Below, in pieces: positions 50,877 through 57,600 of a DNA stretch of 64,000 nt. Location: NCBI GenBank assembly GCA_025354985.1, contig JANXLU010000055.1, positions 1-64,000 of the forward strand, given 5' to 3'. Positions within the stretch are counted from its first letter, which is position 1. The number at the start of each line of letters is the position of its first letter. The translations under genes and the position numbers were made by a program. The DNA is from Chloroflexota bacterium (GTDB lineage Bacteria; Chloroflexota; Anaerolineae; J036; Brachytrichaceae). Under the pieces are notes generated by a model. That model ran no database searches. It was not told the DNA's origin and worked only from the letters and a program-made list of their open reading frames with translations.

Positions 50877-52412
50877 ATGAACAAGTTGATTCTTGGAACC
50901 ATAGCACTATCTCTGGCCCTGGTAAGTACTGGCGGGGCAACTCAGGCGGCCGCACCCTTTGAATTGCAGCGTGCATCCGGCGCTTCGCCGTTTGCGCTAA
51001 ATTGCAACGGTGCGGCCCAGACCGGTATCAACTACCCAAACGCCGAAGTGGAACCCTGGATCACGGTCAACCCGCGTAACCCAAACCATCTCGTCAGTGT
51101 GTGGCAGCAGGATCGCTGGTCCAACGGTGGTTCGAACGGATTGTTGACAGGTGTGTCGCTCGACGGAGGCAGCACCTGGCAGCGCAGCGCGGCCAAATTT
51201 ACCCGGTGCTCAGGTGGCACGGTCGCCAACCATGGTGACTATGAGCGCGCCTCGGACCCCTGGGTGAGCTTTGCCCCGGATGGCACGCTGCATCAAATTT
51301 CGCTCTCATTTGATGACTCCGATGGCAATCAGGCGATTCTGGTCAGCCGCTCCACCGATGGCGGGCTGCACTGGAGTAATCCGATCGAGCTTCAGCGCGA
51401 CACGGCTTTTGACTTTGGTCTGGATAAGGAAGCGATCACAGCAGATCCAAATAATTCCCGCTATGTCTACGCCGTGTGGGATCGCTTGACGGACCTTCTT
51501 AATCCCGATCCCACCCAATACACCGGCCCGACCTGGTTTTCTCGCAGCACCGACGGCGGCGCCACATGGGAACCGGCCCGCAACATCTATGATCCGGGCC
51601 GGGACAGCCAGACCATCGCCAATCAGATTGCGGTGTTGCCAGATGGCACGCTGATCAATGTCATGGTTTCATTCATCCTATTTGATTCGCCAGCACCGGC
51701 GGTGAACGTGGTGGTGTTGCGATCCACCAACCACGGCGTCACATGGTCGGCCCCGATCATTGTCAACTCGCTGCAAGCCATCGGCGTGGTGGATCCGCAG
51801 ACCGGTCACGCGGTGCGCACGGGCGACACCATTCCAGACATCGCTGTTGACGCCCACTCAGGCGCGGTATACGTGAGCTGGCAGGATTCGCGCTTTAGCG
51901 CCGGCGCCCGGGATGGCATTGTGTTGAGCAAATCCACCGATGGCGGTCGCACCTGGTCAGACCCGGTGCAGGTCAACAAGGCCCGCCGGGCTCAGGCCTT
52001 TACGGGGTCGGTCGACGTCAACACTGACGGCGTGGTCGCCGTCACCTATTACGACTTTCGCCACGATACGCGCAATCCAAATACACTGCTCACCAACTAC
52101 TGGCTTGCAACCTCGCGCGATGGTGGACGCACGTTTAGCGAGACTCCGGTGGGCGGGTCGTTCGACATGAGCACTGCGCCGGATGCCCTGGGCTATTTCG
52201 TTGGCGACTACGAGGGGTTGGCCCATGCAGGGGATGCATTTTTGCCCTTCTTTGTGCGCGCCAACTCGGGCAATCTTGCAAACCGCACCGATGCATTTGT
52301 GGCGGTTAATAGCGACATTCCCGACGCATCTGAAGGCGGCTTTACCGACGTTAACACGCATCGCGCCTCGCTGCGCGCGTTGATCGCGTCGCACCGCGCC
52401 CGGCATCACTAA
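50877..52412 (+). CDS. secreted sialidase-like protein with Asp-box repeats
   Basis: 511 aa. Signal peptide at residues 1-25 (MNKLILGTIALSLALVSTGG, then TQAAAPF). The propeller is marked by Asp-box motifs of the type S-x-D-G-G-x-x-W: SLDGGSTWQR, STDGGLHWSN, STDGGATWEP, STNHGVTWSA, STDGGRTWSD and SRDGGRTFSE, six in order. Catalytic Tyr, Glu and Arg residues of true sialidases cannot be assigned with certainty, so the protein may be another BNR-propeller glycosidase or a binding protein. It is exported. It ends 9 nt from the convergent EspG-like gene. Confidence 0.87.
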   Translation: MNKLILGTIALSLALVSTGGATQAAAPFELQRASGASPFALNCNGAAQTGINYPNAEVEPWITVNPRNPNHLVSVWQQDRWSNGGSNGLLTGVSLDGGSTWQRSAAKFTRCSGGTVANHGDYERASDPWVSFAPDGTLHQISLSFDDSDGNQAILVSRSTDGGLHWSNPIELQRDTAFDFGLDKEAITADPNNSRYVYAVWDRLTDLLNPDPTQYTGPTWFSRSTDGGATWEPARNIYDPGRDSQTIANQIAVLPDGTLINVMVSFILFDSPAPAVNVVVLRSTNHGVTWSAPIIVNSLQAIGVVDPQTGHAVRTGDTIPDIAVDAHSGAVYVSWQDSRFSAGARDGIVLSKSTDGGRTWSDPVQVNKARRAQAFTGSVDVNTDGVVAVTYYDFRHDTRNPNTLLTNYWLATSRDGGRTFSETPVGGSFDMSTAPDALGYFVGDYEGLAHAGDAFLPFFVRANSGNLANRTDAFVAVNSDIPDASEGGFTDVNTHRASLRALIASHRARHH

Positions 52413-52420
52413 ATCAGACG

Positions 52421-53203
52421 TTACAAACTTGCCGCTATCATGGCATCCACGGCCTGATGGATCGTGGGTGCCGTGGCGGGCATCATAACCACGTTGCCGT
52501 GCTGGTTGAAGTCGGTGATCAGCCAGCAACTGTCGGCGTCTGAAAACCACATGATGGCGCGTGACTGCAGCTTGTTTCCCCTTTGGGCCAGCGCGGTAAA
52601 AACGGTCTGGTGGGTGGGATGGCTGCCCGCTTTCAACACGCCCGCCGCCAGTTCTGCGTTTAGACCCGCACCCTCCAAAAGCGCCATCAACTGCGCATCG
52701 GGATCGGGTGGCGTGCGCGCAAGCCGCCCAAACGTGGCATGGGGCATGGTAACTGCGCCGCCACCGGCCGTATTTCCGGTGTCAGGTGGCGTCGCGGCCG
52801 CCATAACGCGCCTGGTCACGTCCGCTATCTCCATCGTTTGCTCAAACTCATGCGTGTGTGCATCCACAAACGTGTGCGCGATGATACTCACGGCCGCAAA
52901 GTTAAACCGGATGCGTTGGGCCGGCTTGCCCGCTTGCGCATGCAGCATCTCAAACGCCGTCTGCGGTTGCACGATTTGCAGCAACCTCCCGCGGACCAGC
53001 TCGCCAATCTCCAGGCTGTTGTCCCGTTTTACAGCAGCCAGACCGCGCCTTACCAGGCTTTCGCGGGCTGCTGATAACACCAGCGTCAGGTCGGCTCGTG
53101 TAGCCGCCAGCAAATCCGAGCTGTCGATAAACGGGCGTGGATTCACGTCCAGCGCCGAAAGCGCCACGCACAATTCCGCGGATGAAAGCTGCAAGGTGCT
53201 CAT
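52421..53203 (-). CDS. EspG-like protein, paralogue of 42146-42925
   Basis: 260 aa from ATG 53203 (MSTLQLSSAELCVALSALDV). It has the same order of elements as the protein at 42146-42925: N-terminal helix, ARESLVRRGLAAVKRDNSLE, a helix LVRGRLLQIVQPQTAFEML, a beta segment RIRFNFAAVSIIAHTFVD, then SRAIMWFSDADSCWLITDFN and a last helix. This matches the general EspG pattern (RGL turn; W-F-S-D-x-D-S-C-W-L-I near the C-terminus). No WXG100 gene is beside it; neighbours are a sialidase-like gene and mvaD. It may serve the WXG100 protein elsewhere in the genome or another substrate. Confidence 0.6.
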   Translation of the reverse strand: MSTLQLSSAELCVALSALDVNPRPFIDSSDLLAATRADLTLVLSAARESLVRRGLAAVKRDNSLEIGELVRGRLLQIVQPQTAFEMLHAQAGKPAQRIRFNFAAVSIIAHTFVDAHTHEFEQTMEIADVTRRVMAAATPPDTGNTAGGGAVTMPHATFGRLARTPPDPDAQLMALLEGAGLNAELAAGVLKAGSHPTHQTVFTALAQRGNKLQSRAIMWFSDADSCWLITDFNQHGNVVMMPATAPTIHQAVDAMIAASL

Positions 53204-53274
53204 GAGAATAGTCTCATTATGATGGATTTTCCACGGATTGGGCAATGTCGGTGCTAGGCTAGAATCCGTGCGTC

Positions 53275-54273
53275 ATGCCGACCCGCACCGCCACAGCGCG
53301 CGCCTGCAGCAACATTGCGCTGATCAAATATTGGGGTAATCGCGATGAAGCCCTCCGCCTGCCCGCAAACCCATCCATCTCGTTTAATCTGCGGGATTTG
53401 CATACGACCACCGTGGTGGTGTTTGACCCGGCCCTGGCTGCTGATGAATTGATCATTGATGGCCTGGTCGCCGCCTCTTCCGCACGTACTCGGGTCGGCG
53501 CGTTTCTTGACCTGATTCGTGCAACCGCGCCCACCGGAGACGGGTCGGTGTTCGCCCGGGTAACCTCAGACAACAATTTCCCGATGGGGGCCGGCATTGC
53601 CTCGTCTGCAAGCGCCTTTGCCGCCCTGGGCGTGGCGGCCACCGCGGCACTGGGTCTGACCAATACCGAAGCGCAGCTGAGCGCGTTGGCGCGCAGGGGC
53701 AGCGGAAGCGCCAGCCGCAGCTTACCGGCCGGTTTTGTCGCCTGGAAAGACGAATGCGCATGGTCGATCGCGGCGCCCGACCATTGGGATCTGGTTGATG
53801 TGATCGGCGTGGTGAGCACCGGGGAGAAGAAGACCGGGAGCACCGAGGGCCACGCCCTTGCGGGCACGTCACCGTTACAGGTGGCCAGAGTAGCCGACGC
53901 GCCCCGCCGATTTGAGCGGTGTATGAGCGCAATTCGCACCCGGGATTTTGATCAGCTCGCGGCGGTTATCGAGCAGGATGCGCTGATGATGCACGGTGTG
54001 ATGATGACCTCGGACCCGCCGCTGATGTATTGGTTGCCCGCCTCACTCGCCATCATGCACGAGGTGCAATCCATGCGCGCGCGCGGCGTGCCGGTTGCCT
54101 TTACCATCGACGCGGGCCCAAACATCCATTGCATCTGCGACGCCCCTGTCGCAGACATTGTTGCCACCACCATCGCCGAGCTGGCCGGTGTTGCCCGCGT
54201 GCTGCGCAGCCCGGTGGGTGGCGGCGCAATGCTTTTGACTACATGGAGCGCGGGCATCTTGCCCGCTCTTTGA
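53275..54273 (+). CDS. mvaD: diphosphomevalonate/phosphomevalonate decarboxylase
   Basis: 332 aa. GHMP-kinase fold: ARACSNIALIKYWGNRDEAL, PMGAGIASSASAFAALGVAA, GSASRSLPAGFVAWKD and FTIDAGPNIHCICD with the catalytic Asp in DAGPN. The enzyme decarboxylates a mevalonate 5-phosphate to an isopentenyl phosphate in the mevalonate pathway. The usual Lys of YWGKRD is Asn here (YWGNRDE). In Roseiflexus a relative acts on mevalonate 5-phosphate, with isopentenyl phosphate kinase completing the route, so the substrate is left open. The last residues (WSAGILPAL) and the stop are encoded by a palindromic repeat at 54246-54273. No other mevalonate gene is near. Confidence 0.93.
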   Translation: MPTRTATARACSNIALIKYWGNRDEALRLPANPSISFNLRDLHTTTVVVFDPALAADELIIDGLVAASSARTRVGAFLDLIRATAPTGDGSVFARVTSDNNFPMGAGIASSASAFAALGVAATAALGLTNTEAQLSALARRGSGSASRSLPAGFVAWKDECAWSIAAPDHWDLVDVIGVVSTGEKKTGSTEGHALAGTSPLQVARVADAPRRFERCMSAIRTRDFDQLAAVIEQDALMMHGVMMTSDPPLMYWLPASLAIMHEVQSMRARGVPVAFTIDAGPNIHCICDAPVADIVATTIAELAGVARVLRSPVGGGAMLLTTWSAGILPAL

Positions 54274-54274
54274 G
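54246..54274. repeat. dispersed palindrome that forms the 3' end of mvaD
   Basis: GAGCGCGGGC (54247-54256) pairs with GCCCGCTC (54261-54268) around ATCTT. The preceding ATGGAGCGCGGGC is identical to the start of units in the array at 968-1303. The element lies inside the mvaD frame and supplies its final codons and TGA stop. A CTCTTTGAG at 54266-54274 has an inverted copy CTCAAAGAG at 54324-54332. Confidence 0.85.
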
Positions 54275-54362
54275 CACCACCCGCACTACGTTGCGCTGCG
54301 CGCGCACAGTCTGCTGATCGGCACTCAAAGAGTTCGACTGGCGCCGCCAGCCAACTATGAAC

Positions 54363-54815
54363 CTACTTCGCCGCGGAAAACGTTGCCTTGATCCCGGCGA
54401 TCAGTTGGGCTTTCTCAGCTGCGGTCAACGCGGAATCCGGGTGGAGTGGCACATAAAGCGGATCGGGCATACCCCCCGAGTTGATTTGGCGCTCGGAATC
54501 ATTGATCTTGCCGGCAAACCCGCCGCGACCGCCGGGAGGCTGGCTGACGTTTAGCTGACGTCGACCATCACTCACGTGGTTGGCAATCAGAAAGCTGGCG
54601 GGTGCAATATAGCTCCAAACCGGCCACACGGTCTCGTTGCTGTGACAATCTTTGCAAGCGCGATCCCAAATCGCTTTAGTCTGGGGTGAATCCCACTGCA
54701 TCTGATAGGTCACGGCGGGGTTTGTTCGGTTGATTGGCACGAGCGAAAGCGCGCCGATTAGCACAATGGCGCCAAGTGCAATGGTGCCGATAAGTACTAG
54801 TGGTTTGATACCCAT
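54363..54815 (-). CDS. haem-binding domain protein, membrane-anchored
   Basis: 150 aa. A transmembrane anchor at about residues 5-27 (LVLIGTIALGAIVLIGALSL) is followed by a Haem_bd-type cytochrome domain with ACKDCHSNETVWPVWSYIAP: CxxCH with Cys54, Cys57 and His58. GRRQLNVSQPPGG and the GMPDPLYVPLHPDSALTAAE segment with further His are typical. One covalently bound haem c is expected, on the outer face of the membrane. The electron partner is not known. It ends next to mvaD, from the opposite strand. Confidence 0.9.
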   Translation of the reverse strand: MGIKPLVLIGTIALGAIVLIGALSLVPINRTNPAVTYQMQWDSPQTKAIWDRACKDCHSNETVWPVWSYIAPASFLIANHVSDGRRQLNVSQPPGGRGGFAGKINDSERQINSGGMPDPLYVPLHPDSALTAAEKAQLIAGIKATFSAAK

Positions 54816-55001
54816 GTTCGATCATTCTATCGAGACCTGCCCATGGATTGTTGATTAATTGTTGGGAAACTATTGAGACTTGTCTGATACATGAATCGCA
54901 TCAAGCGCAGCGAATCGCCAGCATCGCAATGTCGCCCAAACGCATTAGCGATTCCGCCTCTACGCATATACGTCGGGCGAGGGGGATAAGCACATGGGCC
55001 G

Positions 55002-55400
55002 CTATGGCAGCCATGTCTCGTGCACATGCACCCAGTGCACCCCGTTTGGGGTACTGGGATCGGCGCCAAATATTGCCGTGGACTGCCGCCGGGTTTGCAC
55101 GCCATCATTGGTCTGCCACTCTTGATAGGCCATGACGACTTGGTTTCCAAACGAATGCAACAGGTGCGCATCGGTTACCCAAATCTTCCCGGTCGGCCGC
55201 GTTGCGTGACCGGCATACAGTGCGGGCGCGAGCTCGGGTCGATGAGCCAGACTGCCATCCGGCGAAACCAACACAAAGCTTGGTGTGGTTGTTTTTTCAA
55301 ACCGCGCAAAAACCGCGTCGGTTTTGGGGCTTGTGCCGTCAAACCAATCCTGAAAGAATTTGTGCAGATCGATGATCTCTTGAATACACGCTTGTTCCAT
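55002..55400 (-). CDS. SnoaL/DUF4440-like protein
   Basis: 132 aa from ATG 55400 (MEQACIQEIIDLHKFFQDWF); an in-frame ATG at 55439 would add 13 residues. The pattern IIDLHKFFQDWFDGTSPKTD, then FARFEKTTTPSFVLVSPDG, WVTDAHLLHSFGNQVVMAYQ and VHWVHVHETWLP is that of the NTF2-like cone fold. Function is unknown; members include small hydrolases and isomerases and many orphan proteins. It is soluble and monocistronic, separated from YceI by a strong hairpin. Confidence 0.72.
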   Translation of the reverse strand: MEQACIQEIIDLHKFFQDWFDGTSPKTDAVFARFEKTTTPSFVLVSPDGSLAHRPELAPALYAGHATRPTGKIWVTDAHLLHSFGNQVVMAYQEWQTNDGVQTRRQSTAIFGADPSTPNGVHWVHVHETWLP

Positions 55401-55444
55401 CCCACAACTATATGCGAATGTGCCGATGGTTTGGATCATGTTCG

Positions 55445-55498
55445 ACAAAAGCGTCCGGACCCATGCTCGGTAACGACCATCGGCCCGGACGCTTTTGT
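55445..55498 (-). terminator. 14-bp hairpin after YceI gene
   Basis: ACAAAAGCGTCCGG (55445-55458) and CCGGACGCTTTTGT (55485-55498) are exact complements with a 26-nt loop. On the minus strand the 3' arm ends in GCTTTTGT, which gives a U-rich tract. It lies 14 nt after the YceI stop. A role as a two-way terminator is possible. Confidence 0.7.
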
Positions 55499-55512
55499 AA
55501 CCTGCGGAAAGA

Positions 55513-56268
55513 TTACGGCTTGGCGACAAACACCAGCGCGAGCTTGGTGTCATCCTCGGCGCGCAACATGCCGGCGATATTCGGAGGTTGAAAACCAAAC
55601 ATGCTCATCTTGACCGCGGTGGTCGCCTTGCCCTTGAGCGTGCTGCCGTCATACGCAGCTTCCACATTCCACGTAACCGGTGTGACCGTCTCGTGAACCT
55701 TCATGTCACCGCTCATCTTGAACTTTAGTGTGTCACCCGTTTTGTATGCGGCGGGCAGACCCTCGTATGCCTTCGGTGTAAATTCGGCGATCGGATACTT
55801 GCTGCTTTCCAGCGCGGTGCGCATGATAAAACCATCCCGCCGGGGCGAGCCGTTGCCATTGGGGTTGCCTTCGCTCTTCAACAGGCTGACGTCAACCGTG
55901 ATCTTGCCCACCTGGCTCTTGCTGGGGTCCTGTGGGTTGAGTTGAATCTCGCCGTTGACTTTTGGGGTTACCCCAATCGCGGTCGCAAGTTTGTTATTCT
56001 CATTGAACAGCGTTTCATTAACCTCATACTGGGCGTTGCTCTCCCCTTCGACGATTTTGAGCGTGACTGCTCCGGCTGGGACCGGGGCCTTTGCCGCGGG
56101 CGCAGCCGTTGGCGCAGCCACCACTGCTGCCGGCGCAGCTGTTGGCGCCGGCGCCACGGTCGCAACAGGTGCCGAAGTTGGTGCGGGCGTTGGCGCTGGC
56201 GCACAGGCGACGAGACCAATGCTGATCGCGCTGGCGAACGACAACAGGGTTATAAGGTTTGTTTTCAT
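55513..56268 (-). CDS. YceI-family lipoprotein
   Basis: 251 aa from ATG 56268 (MKTNLITLLSFASAISIGLV). The lipobox is GLVAC with Cys22. Residues about 23-70 are a linker of Ala/Pro/Thr repeats (PAPTAAPAAVVAAPTAAP). The rest is the YceI lipocalin-like beta barrel with NGEIQLNPQDPSKSQVGKIT, RRDGFIMRTALESSKYPIAE and MKVHETVTPVTWNVEAAYDG. YceI proteins bind long isoprenoid-type lipids, and are often co-regulated with acid or redox stress. The region before it holds a triplicated TTGCTTGATC motif (56298-56348) that may be an operator. Confidence 0.93.
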   Translation of the reverse strand: MKTNLITLLSFASAISIGLVACAPAPTPAPTSAPVATVAPAPTAAPAAVVAAPTAAPAAKAPVPAGAVTLKIVEGESNAQYEVNETLFNENNKLATAIGVTPKVNGEIQLNPQDPSKSQVGKITVDVSLLKSEGNPNGNGSPRRDGFIMRTALESSKYPIAEFTPKAYEGLPAAYKTGDTLKFKMSGDMKVHETVTPVTWNVEAAYDGSTLKGKATTAVKMSMFGFQPPNIAGMLRAEDDTKLALVFVAKP

Positions 56269-56297
56269 GGGTTTGGTTCCTTTTTCCACGGCTTAAT

Positions 56298-56360
56298 ATT
56301 GCTTGATCAATTCAATTGCTTGATCAATTCAATTGCTTGATTTGATCCATTTAATGAATT
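56298..56360. promoter_or_regulatory. tandem TTGCTTGATC repeats before the YceI gene
   Basis: The 17-nt unit ATTGCTTGATCAATTCA occurs at 56298 and 56315, and a third diverged copy starts at 56332. Each unit holds the palindrome TTGATCAA. A further TTTAATGAATTGATTAA follows (about 56350-56366). The block is AT-rich in a GC-rich genome and lies 30 nt upstream of the YceI start. A regulator with a TGATCA-like half-site is the natural reading; which one is unknown. Confidence 0.65.
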
Positions 56361-56525
56361 GATTAAACGGCTACACTCACCTAACGCCTGCATCGGAGTG
56401 CGTGGATTTTCCCGTGCAGGATAGGCGTTTTTGTGAGAGCACGCCAAGAGTGCCATGGGCGGAGCATAAATGTTTGGTTATCCAGATGTGACAATTGAAA
56501 CAAATCGCGTGTAGTATTGCCTGCT

Positions 56526-56813
56526 ATGGTTGACAGTAAGAATCCGATCATGTATGGTGCCATGTGGTGTGGAGACACGCGCAGGGCGCGAAAGTGGTTT
56601 GACGAGAAAAAAGTGGTTTATGACTGGGTGGACGTGGACAAGGTGCCCGAGGCCGACCAAATCGTCAAGCAGATTAACAACGGCAATCGTAGCGTCCCCA
56701 CCATCGTGTTTGCTGACGGCTCGCACCTGACTGAGCCGAGCGTCCTGAAGCTGGAAGAGCACGCCAAACATCTGGGGCTTCTGGCCCAGGGTGCGGGCAG
56801 CCAAGCTTCGTAA
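56526..56813 (+). CDS. glutaredoxin-like (mycoredoxin-type) protein
   Basis: 95 aa from ATG 56526 (MVDSKNPIMYGAMWCGDTRR); a frame start at 56517 adds three residues. The active site is MWCGDTRRA with a single Cys15 in a C-x-x-T form, and the conserved cis-Pro motif is VPTIVFADGSHLTEPS. This is a monothiol-like glutaredoxin, reducing disulfides or mixed thiols in the cytoplasm. It is followed 10 nt later by the DUF4230 gene, so the two are likely co-transcribed. Confidence 0.9.
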   Translation: MVDSKNPIMYGAMWCGDTRRARKWFDEKKVVYDWVDVDKVPEADQIVKQINNGNRSVPTIVFADGSHLTEPSVLKLEEHAKHLGLLAQGAGSQAS

Positions 56814-56823
56814 TAGTCGAGCC

Positions 56824-57519
56824 GTGACACCACCAAACCGCGAGCGTAATCCAAACACCCCGATTGTGATTGCCGCGATCATTGCCGTAGGCTTGATCGT
56901 TGCGGCCATGATTGTGGGCGCCGCCGTGCAAAACCTCCAGACCGGATTTGCAAATTCGGCACGCAGCGCCAACCCGGTTACCCTGTTGAGCACGGCGCTG
57001 CCCCAGTCCACACCGACCTTTGTCGTACGCCCACCCAATATTCAACAAGTGAAGGCCCTTGCCGAGCTCAGCACTGTGCAGACTACCATGAGCACCGTGG
57101 TTGAAGCCAGCAAGGCCCGGGTGGGTGATATCGTGTATGAGCGGCTGCTATTGGTGGCGTGCGGCCGTGTCAAGGGCGGGGTCGATCTCAGCAAGATGCG
57201 CGAGGGCGACATCAGCGTCAGCCCGGATGGGCGGGTGGTGACGGTTCGCCTTCCCAAGGCCGAGTTGCAGGACGTGTATTTAATAGATGACGCAAGCCAA
57301 CCGTGCACTACCCGGGTGTATGACCGAACCAACCTGGTGGTGATCCCCGCCAGTGCCGAGCTCGAAGGGCAGGCGCGCGAACAGGCGTTAAAGGCCATTC
57401 GTGACATGGCCATTCAAAGCGGCGTGCTGACCGACGCCAACCGCAACGCAAAAATTGTAATCGAGCGCGTATTGCTCAGTTCCGGCTTCGACCGGGTCGA
57501 CTTTGTCAGCGCACCATAG
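56824..57519 (+). CDS. DUF4230 family protein, membrane-anchored
   Basis: 231 aa from a GTG at 56824. A transmembrane helix covers about residues 13-35 (IVIAAIIAVGLIVAAMIVGA), then an external domain with LAELSTVQTTMSTVVEASKA, LLLVACGRVKGGVDLSKMRE and VSPDGRVVTVRLPKAELQDV. The alternation fits DUF4230, a family of unknown function found at the outer membrane face of many phyla. The upstream glutaredoxin ends 10 nt before its start, so a joint role in envelope redox balance is possible but not shown. Confidence 0.83.
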   Translation: MTPPNRERNPNTPIVIAAIIAVGLIVAAMIVGAAVQNLQTGFANSARSANPVTLLSTALPQSTPTFVVRPPNIQQVKALAELSTVQTTMSTVVEASKARVGDIVYERLLLVACGRVKGGVDLSKMREGDISVSPDGRVVTVRLPKAELQDVYLIDDASQPCTTRVYDRTNLVVIPASAELEGQAREQALKAIRDMAIQSGVLTDANRNAKIVIERVLLSSGFDRVDFVSAP

Positions 57520-57600
57520 CGCAGACTGCAGGAACCGCATCGTTTGGACTGTTTTTCGCCAACGTCTATCTAATTCCCGTCCTGTACACTATCCGGTTAC

